DNA from: Aquanectria penicillioides
Taxonomy: Eukaryota; Ascomycota; Sordariomycetes; Hypocreales; Nectriaceae
Direction: 5' to 3'
DNA length: 64,000 nt
NCBI GenBank assembly: GCA_003415625.1
Contig: PYIU01000007.1
Span: forward strand, 1,364,001 to 1,428,000
The notes below the pieces were generated by a model that made no database searches, had not been told where the DNA came from, and saw nothing but the letters and a program-made list of their open reading frames with translations. Shown here piece by piece: positions 22,911 to 34,772 of the stretch. The position numbers were made by a program, and so were the translations under genes. Position 1 is the first letter of the stretch, and each line of letters opens with the position of its first letter.

Positions 22911-25900
22911 CTATGTAGATGGTCCGTGGTGGAGAAGCAATTCGATGATTTCTTTGTGGCCGTTTTTCGTAGCCATCGAAAGTGGTGTCCTTCCAATACT
23001 GTCTTTGACATCAACATTTACGCCCTTGTCGATGAGGAACTGAACGATATGCATGTTGCCTCTCTCCGCGGCTTCTATCATTGTCTGGTGGCAAATTGGG
23101 TCGTCGGGGTCTCTTTTTCTCGTGAAAAACTCGACCATGGCAGCATGTCCTCCGTAAAGTGCCTGGTTGATGGTCAATTCAGCGCTTGCGGTCGCATCAG
23201 CGGATTCGTCAATAAGCAACCGGGCAGTCGAAAGATGACCATTCCTCGCGGCATAAGCCAACGCCGCATTCCCACATTTATCTAAGGCGTCAATGTCTGC
23301 ATTCCCATCCAATAATACCCGGCATACTTCCGTCGCCCCTACCCGGGCAGCATTCGACAGAAGAGACTCCCCAGTCAAGTCCTTTTTGTTCACGTCGATT
23401 TTTCCGGTGTTGAGGAGAACTTTCACAACATCTGCGTGTCCGGAGATAATGGCGGCTAGCACAGTCGGGGTACCAAAACCCGCTGATTCGAGTCTGATGT
23501 TCGCTCCTCTACGGAGAAGAATCTCAACGACAGTTGCATGACCATTCGCAGCCGCATCGTTAAGCGGGGTTCCAAACCAACCATCTTGTAGGTTTATATC
23601 AACCTTCTCCGTATCAAGAAGCATCCTTACGATCTCTTCGTGACCACTTTCTGCAGCGTACGACAGCGGCGCCGTCCCATTGTTGTCCTTGGAGCCGACA
23701 TCCACATTGGGTAATTGAATCAAGAACCGTACAATGTCACAATGCCCATTTTGACAAGCAAGTGATAGCGGGGACTGGCCTTTGGCATCCTTCACATCTG
23801 CGAATTCTGGCCCTGACTTAAGCAACATCTTTGCAACAGTGGTCCACCCATTCATAGCAGCCCATGACAGAGGTGTCCGACCATATCCATCTTGCATTCC
23901 AATGACAGGTCTTTCCTCCAGAAGAAGTTGCACGGCCTCCGCTAGACCAAAGTAAGCAGCCAGGTGAAGGCCAGTCATGGCTCTGGGGAAATCTTGGCTC
24001 CAATGCTCAGTATTCCAGAAGCCCCGATCCACGACAAGCAATGCTTGCGTAGACGCTTCAACCTGGGGATCTTTCTTCAGGAAGTCCAATATATGAGGGT
24101 TGTATGATATCCCAGTTCGAGCATGGTGTCCCCAGTTCCGCGAAGCATAGTCATATAGTGGATTGAGTCGTAGTCGATCCTCGAACTCGGAATTTGATTG
24201 GCAGCTTCCATCTGCAAAATCTTCAAAGGATAGGTACGTAAGACATGTTTCAACAAGGGACATGTCAACTTCATCAAACCATTTTTTTTTTGTTTCATCA
24301 AAATACTCTTGTGTTGTGTAGTGAATCAGACGAATGGCATTGGTAGATTTATCGATGGCGACTAGTCCGGCACAAACGGAGATCATTTCATCTACCGGTG
24401 GGAGGTTATCTTCGTCCAACTCGGTGTCACCACTCTCCAGCGCCAGGGCGTGTTGGAGCTCTGAAGATGTGAGAGGTCTTTTTGCGCGGGTGATCCACAG
24501 CAGTACTCGCAGAGCTAGTTCTTTAGAATCTTCGTCCTCTCTGATGATTCTATTCATAGCGTCTTCGTATGTACGCGATAATCCTTTCCGGCCACTTGGG
24601 AGAGTGTTCAGAGACTTCTTAAGTGCCGTCAATGTTATCTTTTTTCTCAAATTTTCAATGTGTAAGCATGCGAGCAAGAACCTAGAGCGAGGTTACTACA
24701 TATGTCCATAAAATCAGAAACGTAGCGACCTACATTCCATCCGATGCTTCTATAACCCTACTCTGAATCAATTCCTTGTTATTTTGAACGACATCTGTAG
24801 ATGATTGCGATATTCTGTCATCCAGATAGGCCCTGATGTCGTCATCTTGGGCCCAGATTTCAACAACAACGCTTGATTTGAACTTCTCTAAAATTCGAGG
24901 TATGTTCCTGGAAGTCGCCATTAAGTTGAATCCGAGTGTTTCCTGGAGGCGAAGAAGGTTGTTCATGAATATTGATCGACACAGGTTGTGATCTGAGCAC
25001 TCCTCTAAAGCATCCACAACAATAAAGGTTGTAAGGAAGCTTCTTATTATGAATCGGAACACCTCTAATATTTCCTGGAGTAAAGGCTTTCTCCCATATT
25101 CGATGCTTTTTATATAGAGATTCATTACCTTGTCTGGCATAGAATGCAGGCGTGATGCTAGTTGACTCAGAAGGCTAGAAAACAAGTACTCTGGCTTGTG
25201 TTCATCTTGTTGACCAAAATCAAAATACAGATAGGCAATTCCTGTACTAGAGTTGCCCTGAAATCTCGTCATAAGATCGTCTAAAATAGTTGATGCAAGA
25301 ACCGTTTTGCCAGCTCCCGGGATTCCTTGAAGGAAGAGCATTGGTTTTGAGCCCGTAATCCAGTCTTGGTACTCCAGTGAGTTAAGGATCCACTTTCCAG
25401 TTCCTGGATGACGATTGGTTATTGCCTCACTGTGGCGGGAAGTGAAGTTTGCTGGCCTTAACCAGGAAAGAAGCTCCTGTCGCTCGCGGTCTTCTTGGCT
25501 TTGAATCAACTGATTCACAACTCGTTTTGTGGCAAGTTGGTCTTTCCTACTCTATATTAACGCCACTCAGTGGACTAAGAATGGCGATGCCATCACTTAC
25601 TGGGACAATACTCTCAGAAATAGTTCGAAGTTCGCAATGCCAGCTTGGATCTTCCTATGATATTCATTAATGGCACCGCTGTCCCATTTCAATCTTTGCA
25701 GCATTCTTTTTATCTCCTGTTTTGATGATTGTTGACCAGTCTGAGTGATGTCGTTGAACTTTCGGAGATGGGCTTCCAAGTCCTCCAGAGGCTTCCGAAC
25801 GCAGGCAAAGCCATTTTCCAGTGCTGTTTTGTCACCGTCATCGAGCTCGTGTGTAGAAAATGCAGCTTTGGCCAATTCCAGAACGGCATCAAGATTACTT

Positions 25901-26067
25901 ATTCTGTTCAAATTTGATGGATGAGCTTGGTGAAAACAATGAATCTAGAAAACATACTCGGTTTTAATCGCGCTTAATTCCTGCGGGGCGTTCTTATACT
26001 TGGTCGTCACCCTACGCGTAATCTTGCCTACGGCGATGAAATCGCCCACGCTGAATCCAAAGCTCAT
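22911..26067 (-). CDS. Fungal NLR: helical N-terminus-NACHT-ankyrin protein
   Basis: Four exons on the minus strand: 26067-25958, 25903-25601, 25546-24734 and 24681-22911, giving 998 residues; the three introns are 52-54 bp and all phases match. Residues 1-138 form a predicted helical/coiled N-terminal domain of the type that starts M-S-F-G-F-S-x-G-D-F in many fungal ankyrin proteins. The NACHT domain has Walker A G-I-P-G-A-G-K-T (~212-219) and Walker B with I-V-V-D-A-L-E-E. A conserved S-D-G-M-F-L-L-A segment spans the third splice junction. Roughly ten ankyrin repeats fill ~648-998 to the last residue. The second acceptor is ambiguous by a few bases (25547 or 25549). No break is seen. It faces the larger NLR gene tail to tail; both are candidate allorecognition or cell-death receptors. 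Confidence 0.88.
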
Positions 26068-26771
26068 TTCCTTCTTCACTCGATAATGCTACTCATAAAA
26101 TATGAAAGAAAATGCAGGGTTAGTTCATGTTGGTTAGCTACGCCAGTCAGGCATCGCCAGTCAGGCATCACCGGCTTCGTGCATTTATTGAGTATGGGTC
26201 CCGGCATACAACTAATCGCATAAGTGTTGCAGATAGAAGGGCCAAGGGATATACAGTCACGTGTTATTTAATTGATATTCAACTAACAACGATTGTGTAG
26301 CATTTCAGAACCAACATCAATATCAAAACAGGGATTAACTCAGCCACCAACCAACAAGCATACGTGGAGCGCTCAGACTTCTTCAACTAGACACAACTAG
26401 GTACTACGGATATCAGGCTTACATAGTCATTACTGTTTGGCTACAGTTGGAAATCCAAATGGCCCAATTGTAATAACCTATATACGAGTATTTCTTCCGT
26501 CCCATCACTCACATGGGTTTTCGGAACGTTGATGTTGATGTTGCTTGATTAAATTAATTTAGCGTGACGGGCGATAAGATAACAACCCCACTGCTCTCGG
26601 CCGGGGCTCGCCTCCACAAAGTAAACACGGCCGGAAACGCGACGTCGCTCGTGGGGCAGCCTCCAAATTCATGACACTACGAAACTGCCCGTACTCGTAA
26701 ACGACAGACGATAATTTCCTCCTCGTTATCGCTAAACTCGGTCACCAAAGGCAACAAACGCTCCACACGTC
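26068..26771. promoter_or_regulatory. Bidirectional promoter, NLR (-) / MIS14 (+)
   Basis: 704 bp between divergent start codons. It contains a perfect tandem 14-bp duplication CGCCAGTCAGGCAT at 26141-26168. No other element is recognised. Confidence 0.55.
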
Positions 26772-27522
26772 ATGGACTCCGAGTCGGTTGTCTCGCAGGT
26801 CCAGCGCAAGCTAGAGCTGCAGAGCAATGAGGACCTGGCCTACCTGATCGCAAACGTGCGCCGCGCCGCCGCCGAGCGTCTCAACGAAGCGTTCCCCCAT
26901 GTCGAGGGCAACGATGGCGAGGACGAGCTGCGCAATAAGATCGAAGAGCTCGTGAATGAGGTATGTGCTTTGCCCCATCAAATGATTCGCGCGCATAAAG
27001 CACTGGAGAGGCTGACGGACTTGAAACTCGTAGTACATCAACAAGACGTTCTCTCTTGCGTCGCCCAATCTCAGCATCAATGGTCTCCCCGTCGACGCCA
27101 ACTCCTTCCTCGCCGACCCTGACTCCGGCTCCACGGCCCCCGACCCCGTGTATGAACCATTCGATACCCGCAAGCGCCGCCGAGTCGCCGACCTTATCAC
27201 GCAGGAAGAGAAGCTGCTCGAGGACGTGGCCGCTCTGAAGCGCTCCGTCCCCGCCACTGCCGCCGCTACCCAGGCTGAACAACTCCGCGACAGTCTCAAA
27301 CGTGACGACGAGCTCCTCGAGGCTCGCAAGGCGCAGGCAGCCGGGGCAGCAGCAGAGGTCGAACTCGATATCAATGAGCTGGAGCGACAGGAGAGCGTCG
27401 AGGCCGGGTTCCGCCAAGCTGTCGAGGGTCTGGGGCGGCTGAAGAGAGATATGCCGGCCGTGGTGGCCAAAATGGAGAGGGCACGAGTTGCTGGTGAATA
27501 CGTGGTCACGCAGGGGCGGTGA
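26772..27522 (+). CDS. MIS14: Kinetochore protein Mis14/Nsl1 (MIS12 complex)
   Basis: Exons 26772-26960 and 27034-27522, with a 73-bp phase-0 intron and 225 residues. The N-terminus (R-K-L-E-L-Q-S-x-x-D-L-x-Y-L) and the segment before the splice (I-E-E-L-V-N-E / Y-I-N-K-T-F) match fungal Mis14-like proteins. The short I-N-G-L-P-V stretch after the intron also matches. The C-terminal half is Lys/Arg/Glu-rich coiled coil. In yeasts this protein is one of four subunits of the MIS12/MIND complex, which links centromeric nucleosomes to the NDC80 microtubule binder. The length is normal for the family. Identification rests on recalled family sequence features. Confidence 0.82.
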
Positions 27523-28042
27523 GAGATACATACATACATGATACATATATACCCAGGACAGGACAGTGGATACGGTCGACAAGGGCGCGTGTTGATGAAA
27601 AACCGCTCACGGAGTTCAGGCGTCAATGTTCATATCAGGAGAGGCTTTATTGGGCGCATAGAATCCATGAAAATTATAGACAGTAGCACAACATGAAGTT
27701 CTGCGTCTATCTGTTCAGAAATAATGCAGTCATGATGAGAAGTAATATAGGACCAAGAAAACAAGGACATCGGAGGTCCAGCCAGAAAGAGATGGTGGCC
27801 CGACAACAGGCCTCGTAGAACACATTTTTTAGGGATGCTCCTCATACTCCTCCAGCCTTCCCCGACTTCACACTCCGCCCTCTCCCGCCCAACGTGTTTC
27901 ATCAGTCATCTCCGTCCTAGTACCTCAATCGCCCATCTCGTACTTAGTCAAACCAAAGAATAAAATATCTCGGTTCTCGGTCTAGCTACAGGCACCCAAC
28001 ATCTGTCTATCCGTGACAAACAAAAGAATGGCATGCGTCAAG
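27523..28042. other. Convergent 3' region of MIS14 and SEC14
   Basis: 520 bp with no gene. It shows AT-rich 3'-UTR-like sequence only. Confidence 0.6.
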
Positions 28043-29265
28043 TTAAGCAGCAGCAGGCTGGGTAGCCCCCTGAGGCTCCAGAGCAGGGGCAGCAGCAGCA
28101 GCCTTCTCGCCACCGACGGTCTCAATCTCAGAGCCCTTGTTCTCGATAGTCTTGCTATCCTTTTTCTGGGCCCACTTGGGGGTTCGAGCATGGGCTTCAT
28201 CTTGCCATGGGCCTGCATCGCTCTTCTCACATCCGCCGGCGCAGGCACACTTGCCGCCAAACATCACGGGAAGGTTCTCTTCCGGAATCTGCTTCAGAAG
28301 CTCGGCCTTGTAACCGCTACCGAGAATGTGAATCTTATCGACGGTGACGGGGTCGAGGAAGGTCTTGATCATGCTCCAGATGGTAGAAAAGCCCCAGGGG
28401 GCGTTAATCACGTACAACTTGCCCAAACGTTCTGGGTAGTTGTTCTGCGAAATTCCCGAGGCCGAACTAAGGTAGGTGTAAGCTTCACGAGCGCTGCCAA
28501 GGCCAACACCCTTCAAGTCCATGATGGTGCAGCAAGTCTCGAGGAGGTATCCGGCTTTGTGGGAGCAGGCGGGGAGGCGGGGATCGGCAACACGCTCATA
28601 CTCGACAGCGAGATTGAGAAGCATACGGTCCTGGGAGGTAATTTTCCTCATCTCTGTCATGTTGATGCCGCCCAGGGTCTCAATGTAGAGGGGACGACCA
28701 TCCTATCAGACATGGTCAGCCACCTTTCCAGCTGGTGATCAATAGAAGTGTGGGGATGTTCGAACCTTGTCAGTCTTGTGGTAGTACTGAACATAGTACT
28801 TGGAGAGCTGGTCCCTCTCGGGGTAATCCCAGGTGGGAAGAACTTCATCCAGCTTGACCTCCTTTCGCCACTTTTCCGACTCCTTGAACCTAGTAGCGGT
28901 CAGCCCCTGCCATCTCCAATACACTCATCGTCTCATGGGTGTCCTCAGCAAGACTCACATGTCCATGGCAGATTGCTTCCCAGCCTCGCTTCCGTCGACT
29001 CTCCAATCTCGGGCTCGCAGGAATCGCAGCTACACGGGTATCGGTTCAGTTTGGTAAGTCTAAAAAGGTGGCTTAAAAAAAAAGTATCGGTTCATACCAA
29101 GGTCAAAGTATCCAATCGATCCGTGTAGCCCTCAGCCTCGAGAAGGAGGCGGAGCTGATGGACCTTGGCAATCTCCTCGGGGGTGAGATAGCCGGCGTGG
29201 CCCTTCTTCTCGACCGGTGCCTTGGTCGGGAAGTAGTAGTCGTCGTACTTGGGATCCAGATCCAT
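28043..29265 (-). CDS. SEC14: Sec14 phosphatidylinositol/phosphatidylcholine transfer protein
   Basis: Four exons on the minus strand: 29265-29098, 29029-28959, 28889-28766 and 28702-28043, giving 340 residues. The start chosen is the ATG that gives M-D-L-D-P-K-Y-D; an in-frame ATG 27 codons upstream adds only low-complexity sequence. The CRAL-TRIO N-terminal helix region (L-R-F-L-R-A-R-x-W) begins exon 2. The lipid-binding domain follows, with G-R-P-L-Y-I-E-x-L-G-G-I-N and Y-V-I-N-A-P-W-G-F. Sec14 exchanges phosphatidylinositol and phosphatidylcholine and stimulates PI4P synthesis at the Golgi, supporting secretion. A C-terminal Lys/Ala-rich tail after G-G-K-C-x-C-x-G-G-C is typical of filamentous fungi. 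It is divergent from the RMD1-like gene. Confidence 0.93.
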
Positions 29266-29804
29266 GGTGGCGGTGGATGGTGGGGTAGCTGGAAGAGGGG
29301 GCGGGGGATGGAAACGAAGATTCAAACAGCTAGAGAAACAACCCAAGGTCTAAAGGGAGCCTTGAGAAGAGCAGCGGGGGGGATAAAGATGGATGTAAAG
29401 TGGGATGTAAGGGGAGAGTCGGGAAAGTGTCCTCAGCCTCCAGAAGAGTAATTAGGCGGTAGACCACTTTGGTTCCCCTAGAGATCGAGGTGGTGGGACT
29501 TCGTCATGGGTAGTAGAGATGAATACCGTAAGCGGTCTAGCCCTTGATGAGGCCTCGTCACATGTTTGTTGAGGTACCTCAGGTGATTCCGCACGTGGCG
29601 ATAACCGTTGGTTATCGCTCGCGCCCCACCCGTATGTCGAACATGAGCATTGCCGGTTCCTGATCTTGCTTGATCGAGAGGTGCGTTGCAGTCAATCGCT
29701 TAACTGCAAAGATCCAAGACAAGCCTCAAGCCGTCAATTCCCCGGCCACCGAAAACCTCACCTTACCGCTCCTTGCCATACATGGCCCCAAACCCGTTCG
29801 CATC
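29266..29804. promoter_or_regulatory. Bidirectional promoter, SEC14 (-) / RMD1-like (+), with two palindromes
   Basis: 539 bp between divergent starts. Two perfect dyads stand out: TGAGGTACCTCA at 29570-29581, and 17 bp further a pair of 9-bp arms GCGATAACC/GGTTATCGC with a 3-nt spacer at 29598-29618. A CACGTG-like ACGTGG lies between them. Both look like dimer-type transcription-factor sites. This is inference from symmetry only. Confidence 0.5.
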
Positions 29805-31082
29805 ATGAGGACTTCCCCGCAGCGAATTACCCTCAATGTCACTCGACTCATCCACACCAACATTCTGGGAGCTCAGCCACGACCTTGTCGAGCTTTCCAC
29901 CTAACGACCGCCGCCGGATTGCCTCGAAAGCGCAGCTTCTTTACCTCAAATCCCTTCCTCTCCCAATCCGCAGACGAATCTCGCTCCGCCTCCGAGTTTT
30001 CCAAAAACGAACAAACCAATGTCTCGCCCACGGCTGCGAAGCGTAAACCCACTCGGGCTACGGCGAAGAATTCCCTTCGTAGGGTTGCTATTATTGCGCA
30101 ACAACCCAAGCGGACTTCAGATGGCGCGACAACCTCCCCAGCTGAAGTCGGAAGTTCGGAAGATGCCCCATCCACTGTAGTCAGCGCGACCTGTGTGGCC
30201 GAAGCTTTCAACATGCCGCTGGTACTGGAAATTTTGTCGTCACATGGCTTCGCAATTGACCCGGACGGCACGGGATTCGACGCCAACGAGGTTCTCCACG
30301 CGAGGGGAGTCAACGGTGGCGACATCTTTGTTTTCCCTTCAGGAACAATCGTGACATGGTCGCTGCCTCCGGATGTTGTCACTCGACAGATCATGCGGGC
30401 TTCCGAGGACCCTCACCCTACCGAGTCAAGAGAGTTCGAGGATTTGGAGTTTACCACGGACAAGTCAAGGGAGACAAGTCTGCTCAAGGGTGACGTGATC
30501 GTTCTCGGTACCCGAAAGGAGTGCAACGAAGGTGACATGCTAGACACCACGCTCGCCAAGGTTGCTTTTTCCTCTGGCCTCGCACGGAGCACCAAGCTCG
30601 CCGTCCTCGAGACTGCCCTGACTTCTTATTTCGAGAGCACCCGCAACATCCCGGCCCTGCTCTCACAGGGTGCTGGTGTTCCACTCGGTCGCAAGTTCAT
30701 TCTCCAAAAGACAGGCGAGCTTTTAAGTTTGCGTGCCCGACTGAATCACTACTCGGAGCTGACTGACGCACTGCCGGACATTTTTTGGGACAGCCGCTCG
30801 GAGCTCGGTCTAGATGCGTACTACGATCAAGTTGGCCGAGCACTGGACGTCAATGTGCGCATCCGCACACTGAACCAAAAGATGGACTACGCCGCTGAGA
30901 TCGCCAGTGTCCTGCGCGAGATGTCGAGCGAGCAGCACGGCACTCGCCTGGAGCTCATCATCATCCTTCTCATCGCTGTCGAGGTTGTCTTCGAGCTGCG
31001 CCGTATCGTCCTCGAGTGGATGCAGGAGCGCGAGCTGGCCAAGGAGCTGGCCAACCCAAAGCCGGAGTTGGAGCATCGATAA
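29805..31082 (+). CDS. RMD1/Sif2/RMND1-type mitochondrial protein (DUF155)
   Basis: Single exon of 425 residues from the ATG at 29805. The frame is open back to 29670, but the downstream Met begins an Arg/Ser/Thr-rich, acid-poor leader like a mitochondrial presequence. The core has G-G-D-I-F-V-F-P-S-G-T-I-V-T-W near residue 190, followed by a long helical region. A single hydrophobic span precedes a charged C-terminus. This is the arrangement of DUF155 proteins (yeast Rmd1, fission yeast Sif2, human RMND1). RMND1 is an inner-membrane protein needed for mitochondrial translation. The yeast family also includes vacuolar members, so location is inferred from the leader. Confidence 0.85.
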   Translation: MRTSPQRITLNVTRLIHTNILGAQPRPCRAFHLTTAAGLPRKRSFFTSNPFLSQSADESRSASEFSKNEQTNVSPTAAKRKPTRATAKNSLRRVAIIAQQPKRTSDGATTSPAEVGSSEDAPSTVVSATCVAEAFNMPLVLEILSSHGFAIDPDGTGFDANEVLHARGVNGGDIFVFPSGTIVTWSLPPDVVTRQIMRASEDPHPTESREFEDLEFTTDKSRETSLLKGDVIVLGTRKECNEGDMLDTTLAKVAFSSGLARSTKLAVLETALTSYFESTRNIPALLSQGAGVPLGRKFILQKTGELLSLRARLNHYSELTDALPDIFWDSRSELGLDAYYDQVGRALDVNVRIRTLNQKMDYAAEIASVLREMSSEQHGTRLELIIILLIAVEVVFELRRIVLEWMQERELAKELANPKPELEHR

Positions 31083-31983
31083 ATGATGGAAAAAAAAATT
31101 GTCAGGTGCATTGTATACTAACGGAATGTATGAAAAAAGTTGGTGTTTTTCTTGTGCAATATTGAGACCTCTCCAAGCCGGAGAGATGGACTAGCCTATT
31201 ATGTAGTAGATACCCCCTCAGCTCTGTAGAAACGATGTGATGGACGGAACAAACTCCTAACTTGATCCGTCGATACTCTTCCCTTACTTTTATGAATACA
31301 CTCTCTTACCCTTCGAGGCAGCAATCAAGCCGTTGACACATCTCCTCCCTGTGGCGTGAACGTGAATAGGTAATGCAAATGAGCGAGAACGCTGACGCAT
31401 AGTTGTACAGTATGATTTCAAACAATGCTGCCTACTAGTAACAAGCATCTAAATATCCCAGTCCATATGCCAAGACCCGGCTCTCCTTTCCTTTTCTCCT
31501 ATCTCTCACCAGTCCTGATCACCGGGCCTACAAAAGGTGGTAACTCGGTGAGTCCTACCAAAAGTCGAGCTTCACAACACCATCTCCTCACAATACACAC
31601 CAACTAGATTCTTCTTTTTCCGGTCGCAGAACGGGCTGCTGCTCCACTTTGCCCATCACATTTTTTTTTCATCTGCTTAGAAAGAAAGAGAGTGAGAAAC
31701 AACACCACGGCCACTCCTTGCTGAAAGTTGAATTACACTGGGAGTTCTCAAAGTCGCATCCGACAAGAACACCCCCACTCCTCCCCATTCCATCCCATGC
31801 GGTCAAGAATCCCAACCTTGGTGATCACTTCGTAACAAACCAACTCCTCGAAATCGATTATCCGCCTCTAAACGCCCGAACCAGACCATCACGAGTCTAC
31901 CTGAAACCCTATCGGGCACAGTCACTCTACGCCACCTCAAAGAAACCTCGCATTCCAAAAAGCACTGGCCGTGCTACTCACGT
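31083..31983. other. Convergent 3' region, no gene seen
   Basis: 900 bp between the stop codons of the RMD1-like gene and the Gln/Pro-rich gene. Short frames at 31425-32011 lack codon character and no RNA gene is recognised. Confidence 0.55.
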
Positions 31984-34772
31984 CTATGACGAAGGCTTCC
32001 GCTGTTGCTGAAGACCGGGGATCACTGGGACAGGTACAGGCGTCACTTTGTGGGGGATATGTGGGCCCGGTGTGCCGTTCATTCCTGGCCGCTGAGCATT
32101 TGGCATGGGAGTTTGGGGCTTGGCCTGTTGAGCAGCAATGCTAGCTCGGGCGGCAGCCAACCTGTTAGCGTCAACGGTGCCACCGAGTCCGAGTCCTCCT
32201 AGCCCAGCCACGCCTATGCCTGGTTGGGCGATCTTGTCTGCAAACATGGCAGATCGCTCCTGTGCCGCAACTCGAGCCTTCGCCTGATCAAGAATTCGCT
32301 GCTGCTGGGCCTCAGGGATCACGGTGTGATATCCTGTAAGGCCAGGATTCTGGGACGGGGTTCCGGTTGCTCCAGGGTTGCTAGAAAATCTATTCATCTG
32401 GCTTCCCATGGCCTGATTCGGTGTACCATAACGCGGGGGCTGTTGGACGCTCGGCGAAGGGCTATAAGGTTGCCTGTGCTGCACTTGGGGGGACATTGTA
32501 CGTTGTTGCATGCCTTGACCATTTGTATACGCCGCGTAGTTGGCTTGGCTTGGCGTGCCCGGTTGCTGTGGAGGGAAACCCTGTTGGTACGAAAAACGAG
32601 CGGTGGGAGTTCCCTGTTGCGGTGGCATCTGACCAAACTGTGGGCGCTGCTGGTTCGCATACTGGGGCATGTTTTGATGGCCGTATGGGGTCTGGGCTTT
32701 GGCCAGCTGGGTAGCATACTGGTTTGGATAGCCGTTGGGCCGCGTGTACTGGTTGGGCTGGGGTGGTCGAGGTTGAGAGGGAGGAATTGTTCGTTGCTGA
32801 GGCTGGAAGCCGGGTGTCGGGCCAGGACGGTAATATTGCTGCTGCATCGCGGGGGTACGGTTTGGAGTGCCATACTGGGTTCCGGACTGATAATGGTTCG
32901 CATATGAGACAGAGGTCATGCTCGGGGTACGCTGCGGAGGAGGTCGTGCATTGGCTTGAGCGGCCTGTTGCGCCCTGATGCGAGCCTGCAAGGCGGCTTC
33001 GTCTTCTTCCATCACGCCCTTGTACTGATCTGTCTGAATCTGCACCTTTGTGCTAATCAAGAGATCCTCAAGCTGGTCACCATTAAGCTTAGCCACAGCA
33101 TAAGGAGGCAGCGTCTTGATAATTAGCGCGAGCTGCGCCTTTAGCACGTGGTAGGTAGCTTGTTCCTCCTCTGAGGGTTGAGGTCCAGCAGTAGCCAACA
33201 TGTCGCCGGTAACAGGGTCGCTTGACTGCCGGTTTTGGGAGTTAGGAAGGTTGAGGTTACGAATGCGCTGGTAGGAGGACAGCGTTTCGATCAAATCGCT
33301 GACTTCCTCGAGAATTTCGTCCGCCTCCTTTTCTTGCTCATCTCTCTTGGTGCCCATCATGTCTTCCAGTGAAGGATCGATAACAGAATCGTCCCAACCA
33401 TCAATGGCTTCTTGGATCGCCTCTTCATCAATCTCCTCCACCTTGGCCTTATCATCCTCTCCCTGGTCCTCATCCGCATCTGTGTAAAACTCCACTTCGA
33501 TCATGTTCTGGAAGTGTCGCTGACCGGATCGTTGCCACCAGAGTCGGCCAGCAACACTAGATGGCACGAGAGCTGCAGTATCATCCTTGCAAGGAGCGAA
33601 ACTCGAAAAGGCACCGCGAAAGAGGGCCTCCATCTCGTACATTTCTAGTTCTGTTGTTGACGGCTTCTTTCCAGCCAAGCTTTGGGCTCGTTCGCGCTGC
33701 TTAGTCTTCATCTGCGATGAAGGAGCAGCATTGCTGTAGTCAAGGTAGTATCCAGCTGAGAGCTTTGTCGTAAAGAACGTGTTGCCCTGATACTTAGACG
33801 TGTCTGTCAGCTCTGGGTGATAGAAGTCGAGCGTGTTGCCCTTGGCTTGGGTCTTTGGCTGTTTCGGCGGCTGCAGCGGAGGCAATGCTCGAGGTGACGA
33901 AAACAGCTCTCCTAGAGTTTGAGTCCGCTCATTAGTTGCTGTGGGCATAATGTGCGTCAATGCCATTCCTTGGGGCAGAGGGATTTGAGACAGCTGATCA
34001 CTGTGGGAGATCGGAAGGCTGGAGAATAGGCGTCTTTCCTGCGGCGCGTATCCGATGAGAGATAGCACCAGCTCGCCCTTTTGAGGGGAAGGAGGCAGAT
34101 CAGCCTCAACAGCAAGTGGCTCATCGGTGGTCTTCGGATAAGACTTCTCTCGTCGGAGGAGCTGCAGCGCCCTGTCCTTGAACTCGCAGATTTGTGCCAC
34201 GGCATCTTCGTTCGCCGTAGGTTTATCGTTGCTAGGAAGCTTAGTCCTTAACTCCTGGAGCGAGGCGCTGATTACAGAGACGATATCAGCAGCGACATCT
34301 TCAAGGCGGACGTAGGCATCGGCTGCAGCCCTGTCTGAGATTGTTGATTTGGACTCGGGGTCGGCAGATTTTTGACGTTTCGCCTCGGGTTCTTCATCGG
34401 TTGACGTCTGCGGCACAGGGCGCTTTAAGATGGGGGGTTTGATGTCGAAGCTGTTGAGTGATGGTTAGTCTGCATACAGGAGAGGAGAAGGAGTCTCGCG
34501 ACACAATCAGGGTCGCGACATGGGTCCAGAACGGAGAAAAAAAGCGCAGCGTACCTGCTCAAGACCTCGATGTATGACTTGATCAATTCCTTCTGATTAC
34601 TGCCCTTGGACAAGCCGTTGGTGATGGAGGGTTTTTGATCCTCCAAGCCATCTTCATCGACCCCCTCGTCGCCAATGTCGCGTTTTCGCTTTCCCGGGAT
34701 AACGGGCTGCGCATTCTCGGTGCTGGCGGGCTCCGGGACGCCGTTTGCCTTTATCGTTGCGGGCTGCGCCAT
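31984..34772 (-). CDS. Gln/Pro-rich probable nuclear protein, conserved hypothetical
   Basis: Two exons on the minus strand (34772-34555, 34450-31984) with a 104-bp phase-2 intron and 894 residues. The N-terminus carries a basic G-K-R-K-R-D signal and a second K-R-Q-K cluster, both nuclear-localisation-like. A structured-looking part (~75-520) includes a G-Y-A-P-Q-E-R-R-L-F segment, W-W-Q-R-S-G-Q-R-H-F-Q and an acidic D/E-rich stretch. Residues ~560-850 are low complexity in Q, P, Y, G, T and N with many Y-G-T-P and Q-Q units, resembling transcriptional coactivator or prion-like regions. I do not recognise the family. A chromatin or transcription role is plausible from composition, but it is inference. 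It lies head to tail with PEP4. Confidence 0.75.
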
